Part shown: positions 32,589 through 40,286 of the stretch, piece after piece
How positions within the stretch are numbered: the stretch's first letter is position 1
Layout: each line of letters starts with the position of its first letter
Assembly (NCBI GenBank): GCA_052035915.1
Contig: JBPOHE010000108.1
Span: 1-41,892 of the forward strand
From: JBPOHE01 sp052035915
GTDB taxonomy: Bacteria > Pseudomonadota > Gammaproteobacteria > Chromatiales > Chromatiaceae
Direction of reading: 5' to 3'
DNA length: 41,892 nucleotides
Program-made: the position numbers and the translations under genes
The notes under the pieces: model-generated
The model's input: only the letters and a program-made list of their open reading frames with translations
Database searches by the model: none
Told to the model about the DNA's origin: nothing

Positions 32589-33547
32589 GGCCGGTTCTCC
32601 TTGGGATCATCCAACCGCACCGGCAACACCGGAGCGTAACCCTGATGGACGGTCGCGGACGGGTCATTCGACAAGCGGCCCGCGCCCCCGAGACCCTGGC
32701 CGATGATTCCTTCCTTCCCCCTTGGCCCCTCTCCCGCTGGGAGAGGGGTAACAACCGCTCCCGTAGCGATCAGCAGCAGGGGGGTCTTGAAGGGTTTGCC
32801 GCTTTGCACAGCGGCGTCACCGTGGCGTCCAAAGCGGGTAAAGGTTTGATAGAAAGAACGATCCGGGTCGAAACCCAGACCCTGGGGGGCACAAGGGGCC
32901 AGAGTCAGCCAGGCATTGGCCTGGGGATGAGCCGCCAATGTTCCGTTGGCCTGAGCTCCGACAGCAAACTTGCCAAGCCCTACTCCGGCATCCCGTCCGT
33001 AACCGAATAGGCCCACGTCTTGAAAGCAGGCGAAGAGTTCATCCCGGCTCAAGCGGTCGCTATCCAGCAGGCAATGGCAATCCAACTGGGCACTGGTCTG
33101 AAACCAAAGCTGGGAGGTCTGATAGGGGGCAAACATCCCGGTACCGGTGGTCCCGGTCAGCCTATTGATACTGTTGTGGGGCTGAGTTTCCTCGATGCGC
33201 TTTCCCACCTCGGTGTCGGTTTGGCTCTGGCCGAGCCATTCCCGCAGGGGGCGGGCTGATTCCGCCAGGGGCAGCCAGCGACGACGCTTGATCTCCTTGC
33301 GGTCGGTATTGTCCAGCGGGGTATAGCGATCGGCGGGCAAGACGGGGCGTGGGAGATAACCGGCGGGGAAAGCATCCGACACCACCAGAAAGGGCCGCCC
33401 TTGGATATAGCCATCCAACAACTCGGTTAACCGGTCTTCGCCGAAGCGATGCCGGATCGCCCAGCAAAGTTGTCCGAACAGGGTATCCCCTTGCAAGGGG
33501 GTGCCGAAAGCGGTGCGGGGTAAGAGGGTGAATCTGATTCGGATCAT
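32585..33547 (-). CDS. csm4: Csm4, type III-A crRNA 5'-handle RAMP
   Basis: 320 residues from the ATG at 33547. IRFTLLPRTAFGTPLQGDTLFGQLCWAIRHRFGEDRL is the typical Csm4 opening; VGLFGYGRDAGVGLGKF is the Gly-rich loop. Near the C-terminus VTPLPAGEGPRGKEG comes from an in-frame REP-like insert, just before the conserved GGAGRLS...VHQGYAPVLPV end. Its start overlaps the DUF2442 stop, so translation is coupled to that small gene. Csm4 contacts Csm1 and the crRNA handle. Confidence 0.94.
   Translation of the reverse strand: MIRIRFTLLPRTAFGTPLQGDTLFGQLCWAIRHRFGEDRLTELLDGYIQGRPFLVVSDAFPAGYLPRPVLPADRYTPLDNTDRKEIKRRRWLPLAESARPLREWLGQSQTDTEVGKRIEETQPHNSINRLTGTTGTGMFAPYQTSQLWFQTSAQLDCHCLLDSDRLSRDELFACFQDVGLFGYGRDAGVGLGKFAVGAQANGTLAAHPQANAWLTLAPCAPQGLGFDPDRSFYQTFTRFGRHGDAAVQSGKPFKTPLLLIATGAVVTPLPAGEGPRGKEGIIGQGLGGAGRLSNDPSATVHQGYAPVLPVRLDDPKENRP
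32722..32752. repeat. REP-like palindrome inserted in frame in csm4
   Basis: CCCCTCTCCC-GCT-GGGAGAGGGG. It encodes TPLPAGEGPRG with the frame kept. Confidence 0.7.
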
Positions 33548-33807
33548 GGCGTGACCTGCGCGTTCAGGCCATTGGCCACCACCTCGTCGTACAAGGCTTC
33601 CGGGGCCATGTCCACCCCATTCGGCCATACCACTACCCCGTTGACCACTTGTACCTGGGCAAAAACATCTGGGTCGGCTAGGGGCGCAAACACCCCCTCG
33701 AAACACTCGCCGGATAAATCAATCACACCCGAGACACCGTCGGCGAACGTGAGCGCCAAAGCATGGCCCGGTAGGGCCTGGACGTGCTGTATTCTCCAGG
33801 GAACCAT
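33544..33807 (-). CDS. DUF2442 protein (putative antitoxin-type partner)
   Basis: 87 residues: LALTFADGVSGVIDLSGE, GVFAPLADPDVFAQVQVVNGVVVWPNGVDMAPEALYDEV is a full DUF2442 domain. DUF2442 genes commonly follow DUF4160 genes, as here, and the pair is often treated as a putative toxin-antitoxin unit. No enzymatic motif is visible. Its stop overlaps the csm4 start (ATGA). Confidence 0.9.
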   Translation of the reverse strand: MVPWRIQHVQALPGHALALTFADGVSGVIDLSGECFEGVFAPLADPDVFAQVQVVNGVVVWPNGVDMAPEALYDEVVANGLNAQVTP

Positions 33808-33812
33808 GGTTT

Positions 33813-34073
33813 TTACTCCAAGGGTGGGATAGGTTTCGGCATGGCCTTGGCGCGGCAGAGCTGCCAGTCTTCCATCAGTTCTTTACGATGCTCGGCCGCC
33901 CATTCCAGTACCAGCGCCAAGGCCCTTCGCGGCAGGCCACCCCGGATGACGGCCAGGGTCTCGATGCTGAGTAGCGCCTCATGATCGCCGTAAGTCGCAT
34001 GAAAATGTGGCGGTTCATGTTCCCGCCAGTACATGCTGATAACGATCCCGAAAAAGATGCTAATGGTAGGCAT
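33813..34073 (-). CDS. DUF4160 protein
   Basis: 86 residues from the ATG at 34073 (GAAAGGA box upstream). MPTISIFFGIVISMYWREHEPPHFHATYGDHEALLSIETL is diagnostic of DUF4160, with its His-rich PPHFHA motif. Its biochemical function is unknown to me. It follows csm3 by 22 bases and precedes DUF2442 by 5 bases. Confidence 0.92.
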   Translation of the reverse strand: MPTISIFFGIVISMYWREHEPPHFHATYGDHEALLSIETLAVIRGGLPRRALALVLEWAAEHRKELMEDWQLCRAKAMPKPIPPLE

Positions 34074-34095
34074 GGTCCTTTCCTGGTCGATGCCT

Positions 34096-34836
34096 TCAGG
34101 CCATCTCAGTGAGCGACGCATCGGCCATCTGTGGTAGTACGTCTGTCCCATCCAAAGCCAAGCGGGTGAACTTGATCTTGCCGTACCCCCTGGATACCGA
34201 GCCGCCCAGACCGGAGAGTTCCACCAGCTTCAATCCTTTGAGCAGGGTGGACAATAGATCCTCCCCATCGTGGACCCGCAGGGTCAGGTTGAACTCGAAC
34301 CGCGCCCCGGCAGGCACCCGCTCGGTGTTGCGGGGATGCTCCGCCACGCCCCGGATACGGTCGATCATGTTTTCCATCTTGGTCTCGGTGAGCAGCAGAT
34401 TGCGATTTTTCATCTCCTCCACCCAGGCGGGGTCCAGGTTGCAGTCCCAGAAGGCGAGCCGGGTGGGGCCGATTTCCCGGATTAGGGCCTCGTCGGCGTT
34501 GGTTCCCTCGGGGGCACCGCCGAAAAGTTTGAGCAGATCCTTAGCCTTGTCCCGCTTGTTTTCAGGTACCAGCGAGATATCTCGGAAACCTAAAGGCTTC
34601 CCCTGTTTATCCTCTTGTCGTCCTTGTAGAGAAACAACGCCTAGCTGCCATTCTAGGAGGCTGCGCATCTTGCCTTTGAGGGAGGAGCCGGGGATGTAGG
34701 GTTGTTTGGTGACTGGGTTTTTGATTACCGGGTTATCGGTGCCGCCAATGTGCATCTCGGTGTTGCCGCTGCCGATGTGCAGGCCGGACACCAGTTCCAG
34801 GGTGCCGGTGAGCTTGGAGATTTTGGTAAGTTGCAT
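34096..34836 (-). CDS. csm3: Csm3, type III-A backbone and target-RNA cleavage subunit
   Basis: 246 residues. GTLELVSGLHIGSGNTEMHIGGTDNPVIKNPVTKQPYIPGSSLKGKMRSLLE is the Csm3 signature; D34 in GGTDNPV is the conserved catalytic Asp. The C-terminal SGLGGSVSRGYGKIKF is the Gly-rich loop. It lies 20 bases downstream of the HicA remnant. Full length and apparently active. Confidence 0.96.
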   Translation of the reverse strand: MQLTKISKLTGTLELVSGLHIGSGNTEMHIGGTDNPVIKNPVTKQPYIPGSSLKGKMRSLLEWQLGVVSLQGRQEDKQGKPLGFRDISLVPENKRDKAKDLLKLFGGAPEGTNADEALIREIGPTRLAFWDCNLDPAWVEEMKNRNLLLTETKMENMIDRIRGVAEHPRNTERVPAGARFEFNLTLRVHDGEDLLSTLLKGLKLVELSGLGGSVSRGYGKIKFTRLALDGTDVLPQMADASLTEMA

Positions 34837-34856
34837 GGTCTGTTTCCTTGTTGTTT

Positions 34857-35042
34857 CTAATCCGATACATCACTCAGTTTCTTGATAATTACCCTGGCGA
34901 GCTGGTCATTGATCTCTTGGTGACGAGGCACGGGTTGGGATCGTCGGGTACTTGGGTTGGTATACCAATCATGCCGTCCACCGTGACGCATCAGCAGGCA
35001 CCCCATCACCAGGAGGGTTCTGATCAGCTCGGATATAACTGT
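34857..35042 (-). pseudogene. HicA-like toxin frame without a usable start codon
   Basis: The minus strand reads VISELIRTLLVMGCLLMRHG, then GRHDWYTNP, VPRHQEIN and QLARVIIKKLSDVSD up to a TAG at 34857. This is a HicA mRNA-interferase pattern (GG-H-x-x-Y...PxPRHxEI), including the catalytic His in HGGRHD. The frame is intact over 61 codons but has a TGA directly before it and no ATG, GTG or TTG in a sensible place. A one-base slip from the HicB frame (GTG at 35046) would restore a start. So it is either a fresh pseudogene or a frameshift-expressed gene. Confidence 0.75.
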
Positions 35043-35259
35043 TCACGCCCCTTTCCGAAAATCCCCTCTCCCTTTGGGAGAGGGTTAGGGTGAGGGGGGA
35101 AAAGGGCACCTCGCCCGATTCGAGGTCCGTCAACAGGTCGGTGAGGTTCTCGATCAATTCATCTTTACTTTCGCCTTGGGTCCAGTAGTCGGGATAGCTA
35201 TTAAAAAAGCCGAGATAGAAGTCGCCGTCGCGCCACCAGGTATAGAGGAGAGTTCGCAT
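34969..35259 (-). CDS. HicB-like antitoxin, C-terminus replaced by a REP-encoded tail
   Basis: 96 residues. Residues 1-~52 (MRTLLYTWWRDGDFYLGFFN, SYPDYWTQGESKDELIENLTDLLTDLE) are a HicB partial RNase-H-like fold. From FSPLTLTLSQRERGFSERG on, the sequence derives from a REP-like palindrome (35061-35100) and then overlaps the hicA frame. GGAG precedes the ATG. It lies 18 bases after csm2. Confidence 0.75.
   Translation of the reverse strand: MRTLLYTWWRDGDFYLGFFNSYPDYWTQGESKDELIENLTDLLTDLESGEVPFSPLTLTLSQRERGFSERGVNSYIRADQNPPGDGVPADASRWTA
35061..35100. repeat. REP-like palindrome at the hicB/hicA junction
   Basis: CCCCTCTCCC-TTT-GGGAGAGGG followed by TTAGGGTGAGGGG. It is read in the LTLSQRERG frame at the end of hicB. 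Confidence 0.75.
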
Positions 35260-35277
35260 TGTGAAGTTTCTCCATCA

Positions 35278-35766
35278 TCAATTGTCTTCCGGTCTCACTG
35301 CTTTGTAATAACCCATGAATGCCTCGAAGTGAGTCCGAAAATTTTTCAGTACGTTCAAGCCATTCTCACCTGGGGAAACCTGGTTAAGGCAAGCCTCCAA
35401 CCAAGCGGCGAACTTGTCGTCTACTAGCCCTCTTCCTTTTGCATAGGCCGCCTTGGCATTCAGCATCTTGATGAATGGCAAGGCTTTTTCAAAGGATTCC
35501 ACTGAGGAGCATTTTTGTTCCCACATGCACAGCTCATCGTAGAACTTTCTAACCTGAGAAGGTTTGTTAGCCTTATCCAAACCTCTTACATTCCATACTG
35601 CTCTCCCAAAATTTTTTTCTTCCTTGAGCACCTCTGGCCGGGCTAGTTCCTCGGCGAGGGATCTTGCTTTGCCATCGAACAAATCGACGCTTGGATTTTC
35701 CAATAAAAATTGTGTATTGTCACAGATGCAACGCGGTGGACTGGTGGTGAAGCTAAACAATGGCAT
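35278..35766 (-). CDS. csm2: Csm2, type III-A small subunit
   Basis: 162 residues from the ATG at 35766 (AAGGAAACC box). After an unusual N-terminal ~35 residues with two Cys (PPRCICDN), the helical Csm2 pattern follows: LAEELARPEVLKE, TSSQ-like KPSQVRKFYDELCMWEQK, FIKMLNAKAAYAKGRGLVDDKFAAWLEACLNQV, FRTHFEAFMGYYK. The frame is open upstream to 36030 but overlaps the DUF29 gene. AT-richer than its neighbours. Confidence 0.92.
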   Translation of the reverse strand: MPLFSFTTSPPRCICDNTQFLLENPSVDLFDGKARSLAEELARPEVLKEEKNFGRAVWNVRGLDKANKPSQVRKFYDELCMWEQKCSSVESFEKALPFIKMLNAKAAYAKGRGLVDDKFAAWLEACLNQVSPGENGLNVLKNFRTHFEAFMGYYKAVRPEDN

Positions 35767-35830
35767 CTTGGTTTCCTTTTTGTCAGTAATCTCAGTTTTG
35801 ATATAAAAAACTTCTGGAGTGAGAACTGAA

Positions 35831-36310
35831 TTATTTGCCCGAATTGGACGGATAAAAGTCATCGTCCAGGATATCGACCTGGGCATAAGGACAATCTTGG
35901 GGGAAGTCCGTCGTGGGGAGACCACTTTCCTTGGCCGCCAGCCGTGCCGCCGCTGGATAGGCCTTGGCGATGGCCTCCGGCAGTAGGCCCTGCAAGCTCG
36001 GGTAATCGGCCAACAGATTCTGCATGGCATCCCGTTGTTCGATGATGGTCTCCCGCCAGCTTTGGCCGCTGAATTCGGCCCAACGCTCGCTGAGCTGGCG
36101 GAGTTGGAATTGCCATTTCAACAGGTGGGCCAACAGCACCCGCAAGCGGCTGACCAACTCATGGCGCTGGCTGTTGCCCATCTCTTCCAACTCCTCGATC
36201 AGATGTCCAATGTCCGCTTCATCGAAACGACCCTGCCGCAGCAGTTCGGCATTGCGTTGGACCCAGGCGTGATAATCAGTGCTATACAAAGCGGCTAAGG
36301 TCTCTTGCAT
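35831..36310 (-). CDS. DUF29-family protein
   Basis: 159 residues: LYSTDYHAWVQRNAELLRQGRFDEADIGHLIEELEEMGNSQRHELVSRLRVLLAHLLKWQFQ is the DUF29 signature, followed by SWRETIIEQRDAMQNLL and YPAAARLAAKESGL. The function of the family is unknown to me. GGAG precedes the ATG, 12 bases after the csm1 stop. It is inserted between csm1 and csm2, same strand. Confidence 0.92.
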   Translation of the reverse strand: MQETLAALYSTDYHAWVQRNAELLRQGRFDEADIGHLIEELEEMGNSQRHELVSRLRVLLAHLLKWQFQLRQLSERWAEFSGQSWRETIIEQRDAMQNLLADYPSLQGLLPEAIAKAYPAAARLAAKESGLPTTDFPQDCPYAQVDILDDDFYPSNSGK

Positions 36311-36322
36311 CCTTTGGCTCCT

Positions 36323-38992
36323 TTAGTCTCGGTTCTGATATAGATAGCTGAAGAGGGCGATCCGGTACGCGCCCTTGAACGCCTCGATACCCTGCTCGGC
36401 GATCACTTGCGCGAGTTCCTGCTGTCGCCGTCGCCGTTCGGCTTCATCCAACCTCTTCTGCCGTTCCAAAAAACGGCGGGTCTGATAGGCGAAGCGGGAG
36501 CGCCAGATCGCATTGATTGGATTGGCCTCCACCTTTTCCGCCATGTCGGTCAGCCGCAGCAGATCGTAGAGATAGCCGGTGCTGAGTTTCAGATCCTGGG
36601 TTTGGCGTTCGAGATCGGCTCGGCATCGTTCGAGGGCATCAAACTTCCGCCACGCAACCGTTTCGCCGAAACAACCTACGGAGTCTTTCGGCGCTGGCTT
36701 CACGGCCTCGGGATTATGCCCCTTCGCCTTCTCCAGGGTCTCTTCGGCCAACTCGGCCAGGCTTCGCACCGGCAACCCAGGCTTGGTGAGAGAGAGGGCA
36801 GCGGAGAAATGGAGTTCGGGGTTTTCTGCCGTGTACTGCCCGAAGCGGGCGCGTAGCTCCCGAGCCAGGGCCATCTGCGAGCGCCAGGGACCGATGAGGA
36901 AAAAGTCATCGCCGCCAGCAAACACCGTGTAACAGTTTCGATAACGACTCTGACAGAGCCAGGGCAGATAGAGGGTAAAGAAGGCGTTCATCTGTCGGGA
37001 CAGGCCGGCCATCTTGGCGAAGGTCATCTCCGTCAGTCCACCTTGGAAGATCTGCCCCAGGTTGTCCACGTCGCCCTTGAGGCTCATCAGCGCGCTGATC
37101 CCCACTGGGCGACCTTGCCCGTCCAGGGTCCGATCCTCGCAAGCCAGGTGATTGAAGGTCTTGGGCGCGAGGCGTTCGGGCGGGTCTTCTTCCAGATCCC
37201 GGCCCCGGTATTTCCCCAGCTCCCAGTCATTGGGCAACGCCTCCCAGCGGGGGACATAGGCGTTGATGAAGCGGCGGGCGTAGCCGTGCCAGACGGATTC
37301 ATCCTCGGCCCCTGCCGGCAGGCTGAAATCCCAAGCCCGGCGCAGATTTCCCAAGCGCGCCTCGGGACCGAATTTGCCGCTGTCTTCTTCGTCGCCGGTG
37401 AATTGGATGGAGTAGCCGAACACCGGCAGCCGCAGGCTGTGGTGGTTCAAGGAGCGCCGGGTGATCAGGATACGGTCGTACTTGGCCAGATGGCGGCCCA
37501 CCTCGATCTGATCCGCCGCCAGGGTCGAGATCTTGAGGCCATTGTCCAGCGTCACTTCCGCCGGGGAACGTCCGTCGATCTGGCATTCCTCCCCTAAGGT
37601 GAAACGGTCGAGGAATCCCTCGAAGACCGGCGCAGGCGGCTGGGCGCCGCAGAGATCGAAGCGCCTCAGCTTGGCCGCTTCCAGCGCTGCGAACAACCGC
37701 TTCATCAAATCGCTGAACCGCCGTTTACCCTGAGGGCCAGGAAGGAAGTCATTGCAACAAGCGGACAACGTGGCAATACCTAAGCCGGATTGGCCGAAGG
37801 TATGAGCTAGAAACCACTCATCCAGCTCAGCCCGTACCTGATCCACCGCCGCCAGGGTCGCCGGTGTGTTGGGGGCGACGAGCAAAAACTTGCCGGCGGC
37901 GTTGGTAATCTGGCTGGTCGAGGGCAAACCCAGTTCATCGAGCAGTCGCAACGCGGCGCACTCGGTGAGCATCGACACATAAAAGGAACGCCCACGCAGC
38001 AGTTTGGCGGCGTTTTTCTGGGTCTCGCCGCCGCTGGCGAAGATGAAATCCTGAATGCCCTGTAAGTCTCCCTGGATGAGCAGAAATTTTTTCTCGTCCC
38101 AATCCGCCCGATTCTGCATCCGCTGGCTCACCGCCTCGGGATCGTCCCCGCGCTCTTGGTGATAGCGCCACAGGGCGACCGCCAAGGCCGCCACCGCCTT
38201 AGTGTGGTCGTACAGAGACACCTCGGGTCTGACCCCAAAAGCGGTTGCCGAGGGGATGGCGTGGGTGAAACAGGCCCAAAGGCTGTCGAAATGGTCGAGC
38301 CAAAGGGGGAGTTGCGCCTGGTGGGATTCGGGGATTCGTTGCAAGCCAGCGATGAAGCCTTCCCAAAGGGCATGGTATTCCTTCTGAGCAACGATCTTGT
38401 CATTCGGCTCATAGCCCGCCGCCTTGACCGGAAAGATCGACTTGGGCGACAGCGGCGCCAGCGGATAGCGCCAACTGTGGGCCTGTGGGTCGGGGCGATC
38501 CAAGCGGATTTGCTCGAACAGGGTCAACTGTCGGGCGGTGTAATGGGTCTTGCCGGTAGAGGTCTTCTCTTCTTTCGCTTGGTTATATTGATCGAATTGC
38601 TCCCGCTCGAAGCCCGAGGCCACCCGGTCGGCGGTAGCGATGACCCATTGCAAAAAAGTACGGGGACGGTGGTGCTGGGCAGCGGCGTTGGTGAGGGAAT
38701 CATCTGTGTCCGATGATTTCCAACCGGCGAAGGGCGCCATCTCTTCTCCCGTCATCGGTGGCAACCAAGGCTCGATGTAATCCACCGCGACCCCGGTATA
38801 GGCGGCGTGTTGGTGCGAAAACCATTGCTGTCGCCCCAACCCTTGCCGAGGGCAATAGAGGTGTTGATTGGCCTCCAAGGTTTTGGCCTCCACTTGCAGA
38901 CCCGCCCGCTCGGCGAACTTGCCCAGATCGTGCAGCAAGGCCGCCAACGCGACGCGACAGGAGGGACTCAGATGCGGGTGATCTACCATCAT
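36323..38992 (-). CDS. cas10: Csm1/Cas10, type III-A large subunit (HD nuclease and cyclase)
   Basis: 889 residues, full length. HD motif H21-D22 in ALAALLHDLGKFAERAG; first palm around IQGDLQGIQDFIFASGG; second palm with ISALMSLKGDVDNLGQIFQGG and GGDD in YTVFAGGDDFFLIG (~692); C-terminal helical domain to the end. It should degrade ssDNA and make cyclic oligoadenylates when target RNA binds. GAGGAG precedes the ATG. It is the only intact Cas10 in the window, so it presumably feeds all the CARF effectors. Confidence 0.97.
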   Translation of the reverse strand: MMVDHPHLSPSCRVALAALLHDLGKFAERAGLQVEAKTLEANQHLYCPRQGLGRQQWFSHQHAAYTGVAVDYIEPWLPPMTGEEMAPFAGWKSSDTDDSLTNAAAQHHRPRTFLQWVIATADRVASGFEREQFDQYNQAKEEKTSTGKTHYTARQLTLFEQIRLDRPDPQAHSWRYPLAPLSPKSIFPVKAAGYEPNDKIVAQKEYHALWEGFIAGLQRIPESHQAQLPLWLDHFDSLWACFTHAIPSATAFGVRPEVSLYDHTKAVAALAVALWRYHQERGDDPEAVSQRMQNRADWDEKKFLLIQGDLQGIQDFIFASGGETQKNAAKLLRGRSFYVSMLTECAALRLLDELGLPSTSQITNAAGKFLLVAPNTPATLAAVDQVRAELDEWFLAHTFGQSGLGIATLSACCNDFLPGPQGKRRFSDLMKRLFAALEAAKLRRFDLCGAQPPAPVFEGFLDRFTLGEECQIDGRSPAEVTLDNGLKISTLAADQIEVGRHLAKYDRILITRRSLNHHSLRLPVFGYSIQFTGDEEDSGKFGPEARLGNLRRAWDFSLPAGAEDESVWHGYARRFINAYVPRWEALPNDWELGKYRGRDLEEDPPERLAPKTFNHLACEDRTLDGQGRPVGISALMSLKGDVDNLGQIFQGGLTEMTFAKMAGLSRQMNAFFTLYLPWLCQSRYRNCYTVFAGGDDFFLIGPWRSQMALARELRARFGQYTAENPELHFSAALSLTKPGLPVRSLAELAEETLEKAKGHNPEAVKPAPKDSVGCFGETVAWRKFDALERCRADLERQTQDLKLSTGYLYDLLRLTDMAEKVEANPINAIWRSRFAYQTRRFLERQKRLDEAERRRRQQELAQVIAEQGIEAFKGAYRIALFSYLYQNRD

Positions 38993-38998
38993 GGCTCC

Positions 38999-40132
38999 TC
39001 AAAGGTTGGTCTCCGACAAGGCCCGGTACTGGATGGCCCCGGGATCGATCAGGGTCAGCCCGAAGCGACCGTTGCGCTTGCCGCTGCCCTGGATCAGGTA
39101 AGCGCGGGCGAGTTGCGGGCCGAGCGCTTGCTCCAAGGCGGCGTTGGTTCTGGATTTGCGCTGGTCGAAGTAGTCCTCGCTCATGCCGCCCGCCAAGCTC
39201 TCTTCGGCACGCTCCAATTCCCCCGACATCTCGCCGAGGAGGCGCCCAAGCTCCGCCAGGTAGGGACCGGCGAGATCGGTGTCACCCCGGCGTAGCGGGT
39301 GATCGCCCCCTTGGCGTCGACGCGCGGCCAGGCTGTAAAACGCCAAGTCCGCCGGGGTCATGGGGATGATCTCACCGCCGGCCAGGATACGCCGGCCAGC
39401 GAGATCGATCAGGAGCTCGGCCGGTTCGAGGGCGCGACGGGCCGCCTGCACGGTGGCGCTGAAACTGGTCTTGCCGTTGAGCAGCCGGGTCGGCAATCCC
39501 TCGCGCAGGCGCACGAAGGGGATCTCGGCCAGGGTGACTTCGGCTTGGCGGCAGTCGAGGGCGAGCTGTACCCGATCGAGGCTGTGGATGACCCGCTCGG
39601 TGCGGGTCGGGTAGTAGAACTGGGGGTGCGACTCGAAGGGCGCGGATACCAGGACATGGGAGAGCCGATCCTGGGGGCGTCCGAAGAGTGACAGGGCATA
39701 CCCGAGGTAGAACCCCAGGGTTTTGCGCCCGCCGGCGATGGAGACATGCAAGGCGCAGGCGGGGTCAGCGGTGAGTTCGCGCAGGAGCGCGGTGATGTAA
39801 TCAGCCGCCTGTTCGTTTTCGGCTGGGGTGCGGATGTCATGCAAAGGATGACCGTCTGGACCACGCAGCACTTGAATGCGATCCGCATCGAAGCCAATCG
39901 GCGGTAACTCGTATTCGGCTACCAGCTGGTGGAACCAGCCGGGATCGGCGGATAGGAGGTTGAGCCGTGCATGCTCCGCGCCCTGGGCGGTGGTGACGAG
40001 TTGGATCTCGGTGGGAAGAAAGGACGATGCCATCACCTGAGTCAGGGCGTAGAGGGTCTCGGTGACCACCTGAGGGGAAAGGCCGGTGACGGCAAGAAGG
40101 ATGCGGCGTGGGTACTGGCTGGGGTCGTTCAT
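38999..40132 (-). CDS. CARF protein of the TIGR02584 (NE0113) family, Csm6/ring-nuclease-like
   Basis: 377 residues. RRILLAVTGLSPQVVTETLYALTQ opens the CARF domain; LHVSIAGGRKTLGFYLGYALSLFGRPQDRLSHVLVS is the ligand loop. The C-terminal SRTNAALEQALGPQLARAYLIQGSGKRNGRFGLTL is the conserved end of this family; I see no clear R-x4-H HEPN motif in it. Members are annotated as Csm6-like or ring nucleases. It may thus sense or degrade cyclic oligoadenylate. It is 6 bases upstream of csm1 in the same operon. Confidence 0.88.
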   Translation of the reverse strand: MNDPSQYPRRILLAVTGLSPQVVTETLYALTQVMASSFLPTEIQLVTTAQGAEHARLNLLSADPGWFHQLVAEYELPPIGFDADRIQVLRGPDGHPLHDIRTPAENEQAADYITALLRELTADPACALHVSIAGGRKTLGFYLGYALSLFGRPQDRLSHVLVSAPFESHPQFYYPTRTERVIHSLDRVQLALDCRQAEVTLAEIPFVRLREGLPTRLLNGKTSFSATVQAARRALEPAELLIDLAGRRILAGGEIIPMTPADLAFYSLAARRRQGGDHPLRRGDTDLAGPYLAELGRLLGEMSGELERAEESLAGGMSEDYFDQRKSRTNAALEQALGPQLARAYLIQGSGKRNGRFGLTLIDPGAIQYRALSETNL

Positions 40133-40286
40133 GGTCGCAGAAGCATGGTTTCCTATCAGTCGACGAATCCACCCCGGAAACGGCGAAGTGCGTCGGCGGC
40201 GGGCCTCCCGGCCCGTCCCTGGCGACCGCTCCCTGGCAGGCTCCTTGCCCGTCCGTTCACCTCGATCCGCCGACAGGGGGCATTAT

